Positions 48,531-58,823 of a DNA stretch of 64,000 nt are shown here, piece after piece. This DNA comes from G051132615 sp051132615 (lineage in GTDB: Bacteria; Pseudomonadota; Gammaproteobacteria; Burkholderiales; Neisseriaceae). The DNA lies in NCBI RefSeq assembly GCF_051132615.1, contig NZ_CP152375.1, forward strand, positions 62,001-126,000, written 5' to 3'. The position numbers were made by a program, and so were the translations under genes. The notes below the pieces were generated by a model. That model worked only from the letters and a program-made list of their open reading frames with translations, did not search any database and was not told the DNA's origin. Within the stretch, counting starts at the first letter, position 1; each line of letters begins with the position of its first letter.

Positions 48531-48561
48531 AAAAAACACCATAATCAATATGGTGTTTTTT
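48531..48561 (-). terminator. Intrinsic terminator of the cbiA-cbiL operon
   Basis: A 13-bp stem AAAAAACACCATA/TATGGTGTTTTTT with a five-base loop, 21 bases past the cbiL stop. It separates the first cobalamin operon from the second. Confidence 0.92.
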
Positions 48562-48581
48562 AATGAATCATTCATAGACCT

Positions 48582-49283
48582 TTATTGCCATTCTTTATTG
48601 ACAATAATCGTCGTAAAATAAGGCAATTTTTCATCCTCACCTACTTCTCGTAAATCCCTAAACTGTTTTTCACTTTCTAGTGAAGCATCCGACACTAAAA
48701 CAGCATGTTCAAGTAAGTTATTTTTTGCCAACAACTCCCGCACCTGAACAAACTTAGATGCAGCTTTCATTAAAACCAATGCAGAATGTTGTTTTAACGC
48801 ATTATCTAACTCTTCTTCTGGTGCCGTACATGGCAAAACAGCTAAAGATTGTTGATCCATTGCCAAGGGCCTAGCACAGCGAGCGGCAATCAGCGCAAAA
48901 GAGGTAATACCAGGAATAATTTCCATATCAATCTTAGGTAAACGCTCTAAAATACTGACCCAAGTACTATAAAGCATGACATCCCCAAGTGACACAAAGG
49001 CTACTTTTTTTCCAGCAGCAACATCAGCGACAATTTCTTGAGTGACTTCATCCCATACTTGTACTTTTTCAGCAGTATTGCTACTCATAGGAAAATGACG
49101 CTCTTTAATTTGAACGTTCTCGGTTAAATACTCACGCACAATAGACAAGGCTAAACTGTCACCACCTTTTTTTCCTGCTGGAGCATAAAGTATGTCAACT
49201 TGTCCTAAGATGCGTGCCCCACGCACGGTAATCAAATCAGGGCTACCTGGCCCTGTACCAATTGCAAAAAGTTTTCCGCTCAT
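48582..49283 (-). CDS. cbiL: Cobalt-precorrin-2 C20-methyltransferase
   Basis: A 233-residue tetrapyrrole methylase. The SAM site starts FAIGTGPGSPDLITVRG at residues 6-22, and VAFVSLGDVMLYSTW near 93 and IPGITSFALIAARCA near 120 are typical of CbiL/CobI. It adds the methyl group at C20 in ring contraction preparation. It overlaps cbiK by four bases and ends the first operon. Confidence 0.95.
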   Translation of the reverse strand: MSGKLFAIGTGPGSPDLITVRGARILGQVDILYAPAGKKGGDSLALSIVREYLTENVQIKERHFPMSSNTAEKVQVWDEVTQEIVADVAAGKKVAFVSLGDVMLYSTWVSILERLPKIDMEIIPGITSFALIAARCARPLAMDQQSLAVLPCTAPEEELDNALKQHSALVLMKAASKFVQVRELLAKNNLLEHAVLVSDASLESEKQFRDLREVGEDEKLPYFTTIIVNKEWQ

Positions 49284-50068
49284 ACTTGTTCTTCCTCATT
49301 AATAGCAGCCAATAGGTGCTGAGCAAACAATGCTCTGATTAATGGGTTTTCACCCAGACCTTGCAAGTAGCATTCTGTCTGAATACCTGCTTGTCTGATT
49401 TGACTGTTCCATGAATCCTCATCATCAGATGCCATATCATTTATGGCATGATCCCCTGCCACAATCATCAACGGCATTAAATGCGCTTTGCTTGCTTTTG
49501 CCTGATCTAAACGTGTTAAAACCCAATCTAATTCTGGGTAACTTTCCACCGCCCCTACAATAATGGGTAAATTCTTAGCAATAAGCATATGATCCAAACA
49601 CGCATAAGCAGCAAAAGCATGATGAGTGGCACCATGCCCCATAAACACCACTTGCTCATTTTCTTGTAAATCTGGCATTTGTGCCTGTAAAGCATGAATC
49701 AATGCCTCATAATCCTCAAAGCTACTGAGTAAGGGCTTACCCATTGAGATACGTTCAAAGTCATTTTTAAATGCGTCTACTTGATGGACAATTTTTTCAA
49801 ACTCATCGCCATTGATCACATGCAAAGACTGAATGGCAATATCTTGATAACCCATGTCACGTAAACGAGTGAGCGCTTCTTCGGGATTATCGACAATCAA
49901 GCCATCTCGCTTGGCAATTTTCTTCATAATCATGCCAGAAGTAAATGCACGGAAGAAATCACGATCTGGACACGCCTGCGCCAAAGCTTGTTCACAGGCT
50001 TCTATATTTTTTATTCTGGCCTCAGGGTAACTTGTGCCAAAACTAACCACTAATAAAGCTTTTTTCAT
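49280..50068 (-). CDS. cbiK: Anaerobic sirohydrochlorin cobaltochelatase CbiK
   Basis: A cobaltochelatase of about 262 residues that inserts cobalt into sirohydrochlorin early in the anaerobic route. It opens KKALLVVSFGTSYPEARIKN, with metal-binding histidines in FMGHGATHHAF near residue 147 and MIVAGDHAINDMASDD near 205. The ATG at 50068 follows AGGAGG at seven bases and is preferred over the GTG at 50071. Its presence, with cbiD and cbiG, marks the oxygen-independent pathway. No periplasmic signal peptide is present, unlike some CbiK paralogues. Confidence 0.95.
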   Translation of the reverse strand: MKKALLVVSFGTSYPEARIKNIEACEQALAQACPDRDFFRAFTSGMIMKKIAKRDGLIVDNPEEALTRLRDMGYQDIAIQSLHVINGDEFEKIVHQVDAFKNDFERISMGKPLLSSFEDYEALIHALQAQMPDLQENEQVVFMGHGATHHAFAAYACLDHMLIAKNLPIIVGAVESYPELDWVLTRLDQAKASKAHLMPLMIVAGDHAINDMASDDEDSWNSQIRQAGIQTECYLQGLGENPLIRALFAQHLLAAINEEEQV

Positions 50069-50079
50069 CACAAAACCTC

Positions 50080-50841
50080 CTAATCTTGAGGATTGCTTAA
50101 AAAAGCAGAAAAATCCAATGTTTCGTGTAATGTGACCACATCCCCCACAACAATCAGAGCAGGTGGTTTCACTTCTTGCTCTTTAGCAATTTGTGCCATA
50201 GTAGCCAAAGTACCTGTTACAGTGCGTTGATTAGCACGGCTGGCCCACATCACAATGCCAACAGGGGTATTGGCTGGGCGGCCGTATTTAATCAACTGTT
50301 CACAAATATAATCTAGATTACTGACTCCCATTAAGATCACTAAAGTGCCATCCAATGCGGCCAACGCCTGCCAATTTAAGGGGTCTTTTCCATCACGCAA
50401 ATGCCCGGTCACAACATGAAAAGAAGAAGCATGGTCTCGATGAGTCACAGGAATACCTGCATAAGCCAAACCACCAATTGCAGAAGTCACCCCTGGCACC
50501 ACTTCAAAAGGAATATTTTCTTTTGCAAGCTCTTCTGCCTCTTCACCTCCACGCCCAAAAACGTAAGGATCCCCACTTTTTAAACGAGTGACTTTTTTGC
50601 CCAGTTTGGCTTCTCTGACCAAAATTTGATTGATTTCACTTTGTGGAATAGGATGATGATCGCATTGTTTACCAACATTAATCAATTCACATGTCTCTGA
50701 CCTAAAAGTCAGCAATTCTGGATTAACCAAACGATCATATACAAGCACATCAGCATATTTAATACAGTCCATGCCTTTAACAGTAATTAAAGACACATCA
50801 CCTGGACCTGCACCTACCAACCATACTTTACCTTTACTCAT
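50080..50841 (-). CDS. cobA: Uroporphyrinogen-III C-methyltransferase
   Basis: An enzyme of about 253 residues that methylates uroporphyrinogen III at C2 and C7 to precorrin-2. Motifs are VWLVGAGPGDVSLITVKG at the start, RLKSGDPYVFGRGGEE near 86 and VVPGVTSAIGGLAYAGIPVTHR near 114. The frame is open to 50874, but ATG 50841 has AAGGG eight bases upstream. It is a single-domain SUMT without the CysG dehydrogenase part, which is supplied by sirC at 58871. It sits between cbiJ and cbiK. Confidence 0.95.
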   Translation of the reverse strand: MSKGKVWLVGAGPGDVSLITVKGMDCIKYADVLVYDRLVNPELLTFRSETCELINVGKQCDHHPIPQSEINQILVREAKLGKKVTRLKSGDPYVFGRGGEEAEELAKENIPFEVVPGVTSAIGGLAYAGIPVTHRDHASSFHVVTGHLRDGKDPLNWQALAALDGTLVILMGVSNLDYICEQLIKYGRPANTPVGIVMWASRANQRTVTGTLATMAQIAKEQEVKPPALIVVGDVVTLHETLDFSAFLSNPQD

Positions 50842-50861
50842 TTTTGTTTCCCTTTTATTAT

Positions 50862-51653
50862 TTACTTTTTCCAAGCCAATAATTGGCTGGTTAATGCCTC
50901 AATACTTGAAACCAGATGTTGATAATGTTGTTTGGGTCGCCGAATCACAATACATGGAATATTTTGCTCTATAGCAGGCAGTATTTTTTCAGTATAACCA
51001 CCTTCTACACCAGACTCTTTAGTAATCACAACATCAGGTTGATAAAACTGATACATGGCTTCATTCATCTGCTGGCTAAAGGGCCCTTTCATGGCCACAA
51101 TTTGCCCAACCCCTAAACCCAGCTCTGCACAAGATCGTAATACATCAACTGTTGGCAAAACACGGGCAATCAATGTTTTTTCAGGTAATAATCGAACATA
51201 ATCAGCCAACTGTTTACTGCCTGTGGTCAAAAAAACAACTGAACCAAACGCTTTAGCTGCTTCGCAGGCTGACTCTACATCAGTGACTTTAATCAGTAAA
51301 GGATTGTCGACCAAATCGATTTGTTCTTGGCGCTCATAACGAATAAGCGCCAAACCTAAGGCATCAGTTGCCTGAGCGATATTACGAGAGACTTCTGCAG
51401 CAAACGGATGAGTCGCATCAATCACAAGGTCAATGGCATATTCTTGAAAATAAGTTTGCATTTGTTCAGGATTCAAACGGGCAACCACTATTTTACCTTT
51501 TAACCCTGTAGCCAATTCGCTCCCTACTTCTGTAGCAACTGATAGGCTATAGGCTAAATTTAGGGCCTCAAGTGCCTGACACAACAAAACTGCATCAGAA
51601 GTGCCGCCAAACACATGAATTTTGCCTGAAAAAACACCATTTTGAACACTCAC
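50862..51653 (-). CDS. cbiJ: Cobalt-precorrin-6A reductase
   Basis: A 263-residue reductase of the CbiJ/CobK family that uses NADH to reduce the ring. Recognisable are HVFGGTSDAVLLCQ near the N-terminus, DATHPFAAEVSRNIAQA near residue 77, LLPEKTLIARVLPT near 152, AMKGPFSQQMNEAM near 181 and TKESGVEGGYTEKI near 202. It overlaps cbiH by four bases. Confidence 0.94.
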   Translation of the reverse strand: MSVQNGVFSGKIHVFGGTSDAVLLCQALEALNLAYSLSVATEVGSELATGLKGKIVVARLNPEQMQTYFQEYAIDLVIDATHPFAAEVSRNIAQATDALGLALIRYERQEQIDLVDNPLLIKVTDVESACEAAKAFGSVVFLTTGSKQLADYVRLLPEKTLIARVLPTVDVLRSCAELGLGVGQIVAMKGPFSQQMNEAMYQFYQPDVVITKESGVEGGYTEKILPAIEQNIPCIVIRRPKQHYQHLVSSIEALTSQLLAWKK

Positions 51654-52375
51654 AAAACATAACCTCTTGGTGTAATCATCAGATCTTTATGTTGGTACGT
51701 TGATTTATTGCCGACAATCACCATACTGGTCATACCAACAATTTCATAATCAATATTATCAAAAGTCGTCAAACACACATTTTCTTTTGATCTGCCTGCT
51801 GCTTTAACAATGCCCACAGGTGTTTTGGGTGCTTTAAAAGGTGCCATTAATTCAAACGCTCGGTGTAAATGATCTGGTCTGCCTTTACTGCGAGGATTAT
51901 AAAAACAAATCACAAAATCCGCCTCAGCCGCTAACCGAACACGTTTTTCAATCAACTCCCAAGGAGTTAATAAATCGCTTAAGCTGATGTGACAAAAATC
52001 ATGCATCAGTGGAGAACCCAATAATGCGGCAGAGGCCACACTTGAAGTAACACCAGGAATCACTTCTACTTTTAAGTCCAAATTTTGCTTCGCCACAATT
52101 TCGTAAATTGGGCCAGCCATACCATAAACGCCCGCATCGCCACTGCTCACTAAAGCAACAGTTTTACCTGTTAAAGCAGCATCAATAGCAGCTTGGCAAC
52201 GCTCAATTTCTTTACACATACCTGTTCTGATTAATTCTTTACCTTCAATTAAAGGCTTAATTAAATTAGTGTATGTTTTATAACCAACAATCACATCCGC
52301 CTCAGATATGGCTTTTAATGCGTCTTGTGTCATTGTCCCTTCATCCCCAGGACCAATACCTACGATGTATAACAT
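51650..52375 (-). CDS. cbiH: Cobalt-precorrin-3B C17-methyltransferase
   Basis: A 241-residue tetrapyrrole methylase for ring contraction and C17 methylation. It starts [36 protein letters not shown] near residue 78, VIPGVTSSVASAALLGSPLMHDF near 103 and FYNPRSKGRPDHL near 159 are CbiH/CobJ markers. It overlaps cbiG by 16 bases and cbiJ by four. Confidence 0.95.
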   Translation of the reverse strand: MLYIVGIGPGDEGTMTQDALKAISEADVIVGYKTYTNLIKPLIEGKELIRTGMCKEIERCQAAIDAALTGKTVALVSSGDAGVYGMAGPIYEIVAKQNLDLKVEVIPGVTSSVASAALLGSPLMHDFCHISLSDLLTPWELIEKRVRLAAEADFVICFYNPRSKGRPDHLHRAFELMAPFKAPKTPVGIVKAAGRSKENVCLTTFDNIDYEIVGMTSMVIVGNKSTYQHKDLMITPRGYVL

Positions 52376-53412
52376 GAATTTACTCCTAAAGTAATTGTGA
52401 TTCCGTCTTGTTTCAATGTATGACCAATTAAATGTCCATTACTCATTAACCACGCCGCTGGCTGCGAAACACTGCCTACGCCTATGGTTTTACGTACAAA
52501 TTCTGATGCTTCAAAACGATGCTCATGCTCTTTTAATGCTTCTATTTCAAAAACGTGAAAAGGTACGCCATAACGTTTTGCTAACTGTATTAATCCTTTT
52601 TCATCAGCTTTAATCACCACAGAACCTATGGCACTGATCGCTTTTGGGTCTATATTATTTACCTCTAAATGCTTCAGTAAGGTTTGTTCAATTAATTCTG
52701 AATCTGTATCACGTCGACACCCTATACCCACAACAATCTGTCTAGGAACAATTTTGACTACAGGACATTGGCTTTGAATAGACAAACGATGATAAGAGAC
52801 CACCACCAAAGCATCCAGTTGTGCACAATTCTCTAAATCATGAACCTCAATAAAACCCCGTTTGTCCTTTACCTCAATTTGATCCAGATACAACCCAACC
52901 TTTTTACCACTGACCAACATCTGATTGATGTCTTTAATCTGTGCCCTATATTGAGTCACATCAGCGCCTACAGCCACTGCCAAGGTATCTAAAGCCGCCA
53001 CTTGGTTGACATCGGTTGCTGTTGTGATAACAGCTGTTGCGTTTAACTTATGAGCAATTTCTTCTGCCAAACGATTGGCTCCACCTACATGCCCAGACAA
53101 TAAACTGATCACATGTTTGGCTTGCTCATCCATCACCAAAATGGCGGGGTCTGCTAATTTATCCACAACCAATGGCGCAATCATGCGCACGGTAATACCT
53201 GTTGCACAGATAAACAGCAACGCTTGATACTGCCCAAACAAACGTTTTACACAATCTGCCATAGAACCGTCAAAAGGCAAAAAACCTTCTGAGAGCAATT
53301 TATCACTGGTGTAACAATCGCATTGCATCACCTGAGCTAAACGAATAGCCTGTGCTTTTGCTCCAGGGGTAACCGTTAAAACAGCAAGATGTTTAGGCTG
53401 TTCGGTATTCAT
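52360..53412 (-). CDS. cbiG: Cobalt-precorrin-5A hydrolase
   Basis: An enzyme of about 350 residues that opens the delta-lactone and releases acetaldehyde in the anaerobic pathway. All three parts of CbiG are present: an N-terminal domain with [14 protein letters not shown] and [15 protein letters not shown], a middle part, and a C-terminal domain with [10 protein letters not shown] and [10 protein letters not shown]. The ATG at 53412 gives [17 protein letters not shown], which aligns with the Salmonella CbiG start as I recall it. The earlier ATGs at 53430 have no better ribosome site. It overlaps cbiF. Confidence 0.93.
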   Translation of the reverse strand: MNTEQPKHLAVLTVTPGAKAQAIRLAQVMQCDCYTSDKLLSEGFLPFDGSMADCVKRLFGQYQALLFICATGITVRMIAPLVVDKLADPAILVMDEQAKHVISLLSGHVGGANRLAEEIAHKLNATAVITTATDVNQVAALDTLAVAVGADVTQYRAQIKDINQMLVSGKKVGLYLDQIEVKDKRGFIEVHDLENCAQLDALVVVSYHRLSIQSQCPVVKIVPRQIVVGIGCRRDTDSELIEQTLLKHLEVNNIDPKAISAIGSVVIKADEKGLIQLAKRYGVPFHVFEIEALKEHEHRFEASEFVRKTIGVGSVSQPAAWLMSNGHLIGHTLKQDGITITLGVNSCYTS

Positions 53413-54169
53413 GGCTAAAGCTTGCATCATAAAGTTTAGAGTAGTGGTACTCTTCGCCTAAAAATTTACCGACTAAAATTAAGGCCGTCTTACGAATATC
53501 ACCATCGCGCACTTTTGCTGCAATATCCGCCAAAGTACCTTCTACTTTACGTTCATCAGGCCATGTGGCTTTATAAATAACTGCAACTGGGGTATCTAAT
53601 GGGTAACCACCTTCATTTAAGCGTTTAACCACTTCTTCAATTTCCTGAACGGACAGAAAAATAGCCATTGAGGTTTGATGTGCTGCAAAGGCTTCTAGAG
53701 ACTCTCCTGCTGGTGTGGGGGTACGGCCTGCCATGCGGGTAATAATTAAGCTTTGAGAGACTTCGGGTACGGTATACTCCACCCCTAATTGTGCTGCCGC
53801 CCCTAAAAATGAACTCACACCGGGAACAGAAGCAAAACCAATACCTAATTTACCCAGCTCTTCGCCTTGCTCACGAATAGAACCATATAAAGATAAATCA
53901 CCTGTTTGTAAACGCACAACCAATTTACCAGCACTGATGCCATCTTTCATCAATTCAATGATTTCTTCTAGATTCAAACTGGCACTGTCATAACAAGCAG
54001 CATCTTCTTTACAGTATTGCAAAAGATCGTGATTGATCAAGGAACCTGCATAAATCACAATATCAGCTTGAGATAAAATTCTGTATCCTTTTAAGGTAAT
54101 CAATTCACAATCGCCTGGGCCTGCACCAATAAAATACACTTTGCTGGTATCAATCACATTTTGAGTCAT
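53393..54169 (-). CDS. cbiF: Cobalt-precorrin-4 C11-methyltransferase
   Basis: A 258-residue tetrapyrrole methylase. It begins with [18 protein letters not shown] near residue 11, then [15 protein letters not shown] near 36, [16 protein letters not shown] near 81 and [20 protein letters not shown] near 109, the CbiF/CobM pattern. It methylates C11. It begins directly after the cbiT stop. Confidence 0.96.
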   Translation of the reverse strand: MTQNVIDTSKVYFIGAGPGDCELITLKGYRILSQADIVIYAGSLINHDLLQYCKEDAACYDSASLNLEEIIELMKDGISAGKLVVRLQTGDLSLYGSIREQGEELGKLGIGFASVPGVSSFLGAAAQLGVEYTVPEVSQSLIITRMAGRTPTPAGESLEAFAAHQTSMAIFLSVQEIEEVVKRLNEGGYPLDTPVAVIYKATWPDERKVEGTLADIAAKVRDGDIRKTALILVGKFLGEEYHYSKLYDASFSHEYRTA

Positions 54170-54736
54170 TTAAAGCTCACTTCCTTTTAAACAAGAAATA
54201 ATATAAGTTGGATTATTTGGTTTGAAATAGTCACCTTTACCTAATGCTGTTAAGCGAGATACTTGTAATTGGCTTACATCTAAATCGGTAAAACCCTTTG
54301 CTCTTAAAAGTTCTAACGCTTCCATCAGGTTATTAAGTAAAATAAAATTTAAAGCCAAACGCCCACCTTGGATTAATAAATCATAAGACCAATCAATAAT
54401 CTCTGATAACGAACCACCGCTGCCACCAATAAAAATAGCATCGGCTTCCTTAACTGGCGGCACAATGGGCGCAAACGCTTCAATAATGCGGATATTATTC
54501 ACATTAAATTTTTCACAATTTAATTTAATTAACTCAACCGCCTCTGGATTTTTCTCGATTGCTATGGTTTGTAATTGTGGATATTTCATACTGGCTTCAA
54601 TACAAATGCTGCCCGTACCGGCCCCCACATCAATCAATGTTTTGGCGTTAGCTAAATTTAATCTGTCTATCGTCAATACTCTGACTTCTTCTTTTGTCAT
54701 GGGGACTTTTCCCCGAATAAATGCTTCATCTCTCAT
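54170..54736 (-). CDS. cbiT: Cobalt-precorrin-6B C15-methyltransferase (decarboxylating)
   Basis: A 188-residue class I SAM methyltransferase that methylates C15 and decarboxylates the C12 acetate. It has GKVPMTKEEVRVLTIDRL at residues 9-26, the SAM loop DVGAGTGSICIEAS near 37 and IFIGGSGGSLSEI near 96. In many bacteria it is fused to CbiE as CobL; here the two are separate with an 11-base overlap. Confidence 0.95.
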   Translation of the reverse strand: MRDEAFIRGKVPMTKEEVRVLTIDRLNLANAKTLIDVGAGTGSICIEASMKYPQLQTIAIEKNPEAVELIKLNCEKFNVNNIRIIEAFAPIVPPVKEADAIFIGGSGGSLSEIIDWSYDLLIQGGRLALNFILLNNLMEALELLRAKGFTDLDVSQLQVSRLTALGKGDYFKPNNPTYIISCLKGSEL

Positions 54737-55331
54737 TTACAATAATCACCACATTAAGTTGATAAATTTGTTTGGGCACATCTTGGGCGTTTAATACCTG
54801 TATGTGTTCGTTTTCATAAGAAAGGTTTTCACCAATAATAATGGTGCGCTCTAAACCTCTTTTTAATACTTCCTGAGCAATTTCATAAGGACCAATTATT
54901 TGGTCTGTCACCAATGCTGCCTTTTCATGCTGCAATACAAAATCAAAATCTGGCTGTTTACCATGTGAGCTGGTTAAATACACATCATTCATATCCAGCC
55001 CAACCCTCGCAAATAAATACTGAATAGCACTGATACCAGAGACTATTTGTATGTTGTGCCGCCCCAACTGATGACTCAAAAATTTACCAATACCATAAAG
55101 CATTGGGTCTCCAGAGGCTAATACCACAACATGTTCTGTTTGATGTGCCTGCAACCATGTCACTAAATCCATCAATTTTTTGTCTAACAAATGTATTTGC
55201 CCAGAGTAAGCACCAATTGCTTTAATTTGCCGTTCAGCACCAACCAGCCAGTCAGAGTCTTGTATTAATTTGCTTGCCAATGGGGTTAAATAATCTGCCT
55301 GTCCTGGCCCTAACCCAACGATACTGATCAT
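54726..55331 (-). CDS. cbiE: Cobalt-precorrin-7 C5-methyltransferase
   Basis: A 201-residue tetrapyrrole methylase for C5. It starts [19 protein letters not shown] and has [12 protein letters not shown] near residue 29, [17 protein letters not shown] near 69 and [16 protein letters not shown] near 95. It overlaps cbiD by four bases and cbiT by 11, so the three are coupled. Confidence 0.95.
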   Translation of the reverse strand: MISIVGLGPGQADYLTPLASKLIQDSDWLVGAERQIKAIGAYSGQIHLLDKKLMDLVTWLQAHQTEHVVVLASGDPMLYGIGKFLSHQLGRHNIQIVSGISAIQYLFARVGLDMNDVYLTSSHGKQPDFDFVLQHEKAALVTDQIIGPYEIAQEVLKRGLERTIIIGENLSYENEHIQVLNAQDVPKQIYQLNVVIIVNER

Positions 55332-56455
55332 GTTCGAAACTCCTCTGTCAGAAGCTCAATAGGGCAACTACTGGCTAAAAGCTGGTTATCTAAAGAAAAC
55401 AATACAGCGTCTGTACTCATAGGGTTTTTGGTAAATCGAGATAAAAGCTCGACTCTCTCTTTAATCCTTTTGGCAATTTGCTCATACACGTTTTGCCAAC
55501 CAGCCTGCTCAACCAATTCCATCGCCTCTTCAGTGGTTTTGCACTCATCTATTTGCAATAGAAATGCTTGCGGGGCACCCAACAAGGCCAAATTAGCAAC
55601 CAAGGTATCAATACGTCCATCGGCCACGTGACTGTGTGTATGAAAAATACCAGAGGCAACTTTAATCAATTTGCCAAAATGACCAATCAATACAACCCGC
55701 TCATACCCCAAACGTTCAGCCTCTTTTAAAACATAACGCACAAAATTACTCATAATGACGACATATTTTTCATCCATCCCCAAAACATCTTTAGCAAAAC
55801 GTTCACCATGATTCCCTGGCACCAGCACTACTTTTCTCATCCCTTGGGCAAATTTCATTTCCAATTCAAGTGAAATAGACTTTTTCCAACTTTCATCAGA
55901 CATTGGGGTCACTATGCCTGTTGTGCCTAAAATAGAAATACCGCCCATGATGCCCAAACGAGGGTTATAAGTTTGTTGTGCACGCTCTTCGCCTTCTGGC
56001 GCATAAATTAATACTTGCGCACCTTTAGCCGCACCAATCACTTCACGAACAGCTTCTTTAATGGTTCGCATAGGTGTGTCGTTAATTGCGGCAGCACCAA
56101 TGGGTAAACGCACACCTTTTCTGGTTGCTCTACCAACCCCTTGGCCACCATCAACAATAATTTCTGTTGAATCATTCAGTGTCACTTTGGCATAAATCAA
56201 CATGCCATGGGTCACATCAATATCGTCTCCACCATCTTTACGAATCGCAGCTGTTGCACTGTGTTTATCCAATACACAACCCTCTAGCACTTCTAAATCA
56301 AGCTTTACAGCCGAAGGCGTCACAATACTGACATGTTCAATTACCTGTTGACTTAACACCATCATTGCCGCTACTTTAGCCGCAGCAGTGGCGCAAGAAC
56401 CCGTTGTATAGCCCCTGCGATATTTTTTATTGTCAATCCAGATAAATTCTTCCAT
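55328..56455 (-). CDS. cbiD: Cobalt-precorrin-5B C1-methyltransferase
   Basis: A methyltransferase of about 375 residues specific to the anaerobic route. The N-terminal motif [20 protein letters not shown] is the family hallmark. [13 protein letters not shown] near residue 73, [12 protein letters not shown] near 103 and [21 protein letters not shown] near 254 follow. The frame is open to 56488, but ATG 56455 gives the normal start ten bases after the cbiC stop. Confidence 0.95.
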   Translation of the reverse strand: MEEFIWIDNKKYRRGYTTGSCATAAAKVAAMMVLSQQVIEHVSIVTPSAVKLDLEVLEGCVLDKHSATAAIRKDGGDDIDVTHGMLIYAKVTLNDSTEIIVDGGQGVGRATRKGVRLPIGAAAINDTPMRTIKEAVREVIGAAKGAQVLIYAPEGEERAQQTYNPRLGIMGGISILGTTGIVTPMSDESWKKSISLELEMKFAQGMRKVVLVPGNHGERFAKDVLGMDEKYVVIMSNFVRYVLKEAERLGYERVVLIGHFGKLIKVASGIFHTHSHVADGRIDTLVANLALLGAPQAFLLQIDECKTTEEAMELVEQAGWQNVYEQIAKRIKERVELLSRFTKNPMSTDAVLFSLDNQLLASSCPIELLTEEFRT

Positions 56456-56465
56456 GTAAAAACAC

Positions 56466-57098
56466 TCACATATTGTAAAGAATGGCATTCATAATAGCCG
56501 CCGCGATATTACTGCCCCCTTTACGCCCTTTGGCCGCAATATAAGGCAAATCACTTTGCATTAGCGCATCTTTGGACTCTTGTGCACCCACAAAGCCAAC
56601 AGGTACACCAACGACGGCACAAGTCTGCAACTTACCTTCTTGATACAGCTCCAACAAACGAAACAATGCAGTAGGCGCATTGCCAAAAATAAAAATTTTA
56701 TCCCCAGACTCAGTTGCAGCTTGTTCTACCGCAGCCATAGAACGCGTAATACCCTTTTCTTGTGCAATATCACGGGTAATAGAGTCGGCCACATAACATT
56801 TATATTGGCATCCTAATTTATCCAAACGTGTTTTATTCATACCAGATAAAACCATATTGGTATCGGTATACAATGTTGCACCATTATTCAACGCTTGAAT
56901 AATATGATCTGTTACCCCTTCAGAGAATTTTAGGATATCCAACCAGTCAAAATCAGCACTGGTATGAATGGCCCGTTTGATGATTTTTTCATGTAATGGA
57001 TCCGTGAAACGATATTCAGGGTATTCTTGTTCAATGATGGATTGAATAATTTCAAAGCTTTTTTCTTCAATATTTGTTGGTTCTTTAATGTAGCTCAT
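56466..57098 (-). CDS. cbiC: Cobalt-precorrin-8 methylmutase
   Basis: A 210-residue mutase that moves the C11 methyl to C12, giving cobyrinic acid. The catalytic histidine lies in [13 protein letters not shown] near residue 47. [13 protein letters not shown] near 77, [16 protein letters not shown] near 155 and [14 protein letters not shown] near 183 are conserved CbiC/CobH stretches. It starts four bases after the cbiA stop. Confidence 0.96.
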   Translation of the reverse strand: MSYIKEPTNIEEKSFEIIQSIIEQEYPEYRFTDPLHEKIIKRAIHTSADFDWLDILKFSEGVTDHIIQALNNGATLYTDTNMVLSGMNKTRLDKLGCQYKCYVADSITRDIAQEKGITRSMAAVEQAATESGDKIFIFGNAPTALFRLLELYQEGKLQTCAVVGVPVGFVGAQESKDALMQSDLPYIAAKGRKGGSNIAAAIMNAILYNM

Positions 57099-57102
57099 GC
57101 CT

Positions 57103-58491
57103 TTATTCCTTTTCTGTTTTTGCTTCTTCTGATTGTTGTAATGCTCGGTTCAACCAATGACAAAGTAATGCTGGTTTTTGATAAAAATGTATATGTAAAT
57201 AAGCAGCTAAAGTATTGTTCAACTGATAACCTCCTTGCCAAGATTTAATGACTTCTCCATCTCGTATTTTGTATAAATCAAAAGCAGTAGGATAATCTGT
57301 TATAAACTCCGAATGATGAAACTCATGCCCTTTTAACACGTCACCTTTAGCCGCCAATAAAGTATCTTCTTTGGCTTTTGCTTCACAATAGCCAAAACGT
57401 TTTAAACCTTTGCTCATTTGGCTGTAACCGGGCAATATGCCCACCATTTCATACTTTTGCCCTCCCTCATCAATAAGTTCTTGTCCCAAATACATTAAAC
57501 CACCGCACTCTGCATAAATGGGCGTACCTTTTTGATGTGCATTGAGTAAGGCTGTTAACATGTTTTTATTTTGAGAGAGTTCTGTAGCAAATACTTCAGG
57601 GAAACCACCACCAATATAAATAAGATGATGATCAGGCAAAACAGAATCTTTTAAAGGGCTAAATGGCACTAAGGTAATGCCCAACTCTTCCAATAAATCT
57701 AGATTATCTTGGTAATAAAAATTGAATGCTTCATCCTGTGCAATAGCCATTTTCAAACCCTGATAAGGTTTGGCAACAGGCAATACAGGGGCTTGAGCAG
57801 TAACATCTGGTGTCTGGCTGATTTTTAGCAAGGCATCTAAATCAATATAAGTTTCTACTGCATGAGCCAACTTTTGCCAGTAATCATCCATTTGCTCCAT
57901 TTCTGAAGTAGGCACCAAACCCAAATGCCGAGAAGGCAACATTAATTCAGTTATGGCTGGCAAGCGACCAATAACGGGGATACCACAATACTTTTCAATC
58001 GCTGTTTTTAATAACTCAAAATGACTGTCTGAATTAACACGATTCACAATAACACCTGCTATAGGTGTATTGGGATCAAACTTTTGAAACCCCATAACAG
58101 TTGCTGCAATGGAGGTTGATACCGCTTTACCATCTACCACCAATATAACAGGGCAAGATAATTGTTTGGCTAAACCAGCACTACCACAAAAGTACGGGTC
58201 TGTGCCATAACCATCGTATAAACCCATCACACCTTCAATAATACTGATGTCGGCATGAGCAGCATGTTTGTTAAATAAAAAATTAAGGGTTTGTGAAGAC
58301 GACATAAAAGCATCTAAATTACATGATGGCTTTTTTGCTGCTTGAGCATGCCAAAGAGTATCAAGATAGTCTGGCCCAACTTTAAATGGTTGCACACTTA
58401 ACCCTCTTAGGGTTAAGGCATGCATAATACCTAAAGTAATGGTGGTTTTCCCCGCCCCACTATTGGTTGCACCGAACAGTATTTTTTTCAT
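57103..58491 (-). CDS. cbiA: Cobyrinic acid a,c-diamide synthase
   Basis: A 462-residue glutamine-dependent amidase. The N-terminal ATP domain has LFGATNSGAGKTTITL at residues 5-20 and FKVGPDYLDTLWH near 37. The C-terminal glutamine amidotransferase domain has IYIGGGFPEVFA near 291, the catalytic cysteine in YAECGGLMYLG near 325 and HSEFI- and HIHFYQ-type histidines near the end. It is the first gene after riboswitch 1 and so sets the expression of the whole ring-synthesis operon. Confidence 0.96.
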   Translation of the reverse strand: MKKILFGATNSGAGKTTITLGIMHALTLRGLSVQPFKVGPDYLDTLWHAQAAKKPSCNLDAFMSSSQTLNFLFNKHAAHADISIIEGVMGLYDGYGTDPYFCGSAGLAKQLSCPVILVVDGKAVSTSIAATVMGFQKFDPNTPIAGVIVNRVNSDSHFELLKTAIEKYCGIPVIGRLPAITELMLPSRHLGLVPTSEMEQMDDYWQKLAHAVETYIDLDALLKISQTPDVTAQAPVLPVAKPYQGLKMAIAQDEAFNFYYQDNLDLLEELGITLVPFSPLKDSVLPDHHLIYIGGGFPEVFATELSQNKNMLTALLNAHQKGTPIYAECGGLMYLGQELIDEGGQKYEMVGILPGYSQMSKGLKRFGYCEAKAKEDTLLAAKGDVLKGHEFHHSEFITDYPTAFDLYKIRDGEVIKSWQGGYQLNNTLAAYLHIHFYQKPALLCHWLNRALQQSEEAKTEKE

Positions 58492-58521
58492 AACAAAACA
58501 GTCTTCACAATGTACAGCACA

Positions 58522-58552
58522 TAAAAAATCCTACCTTCATTTTTGGTAGGAT
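58522..58552 (-). terminator. Riboswitch 1 expression-platform terminator
   Basis: On the minus strand ATCCTACC, a nine-base loop, GGTAGGAT and a T-run. It lies about 30 bases before the cbiA start, in the same position as its counterpart before cbiM. Confidence 0.88.
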
Positions 58553-58615
58553 GTTCAGCATGTACAAATGTAATTTCACTGTTTGTAAAACATGTAAAAT
58601 ACACAAATGACCGCT

Positions 58616-58815
58616 CACTTCCCACCGAAGGAGTACAGTTTTTTGTTATTAGATCGGTCTTCTGGCTTGGCTTCAACCTTACTCACCCTTCCCAAACAAT
58701 CAATGTTTAGTGGTTTTGTGAGCTCGTCCACCTTACAGCAGCGGGGGCTGCGCAGGACTTACACCTGCTTCCCAAAATGGCATACACCATTTATACCTAA
58801 CAACAATTTAATTCA
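58616..58815 (-). promoter_or_regulatory. Cobalamin riboswitch 1 (upstream of cbiA)
   Basis: The aptamer spans about 58650-58815. On the minus strand it carries GGGAAGCAGGTG, TCCTGCGCAGCCCCCGCTGC, CCACTA, GGGAAGG and AAGCCAGAAGACC, the conserved cobalamin riboswitch core. A hairpin with the loop TTCGGTGG at 58616-58633 is nearly identical to that of riboswitch 2 and is the probable L5 kissing partner. The intrinsic terminator follows. Confidence 0.95.
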
Positions 58816-58823
58816 TGGTTTAG

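Noticed and set aside
58488..58676. 62-codon frame upstream of cbiA
   Set aside because: It lies inside the riboswitch 1 terminator and 3' hairpin, so the sequence is explained by RNA structure.
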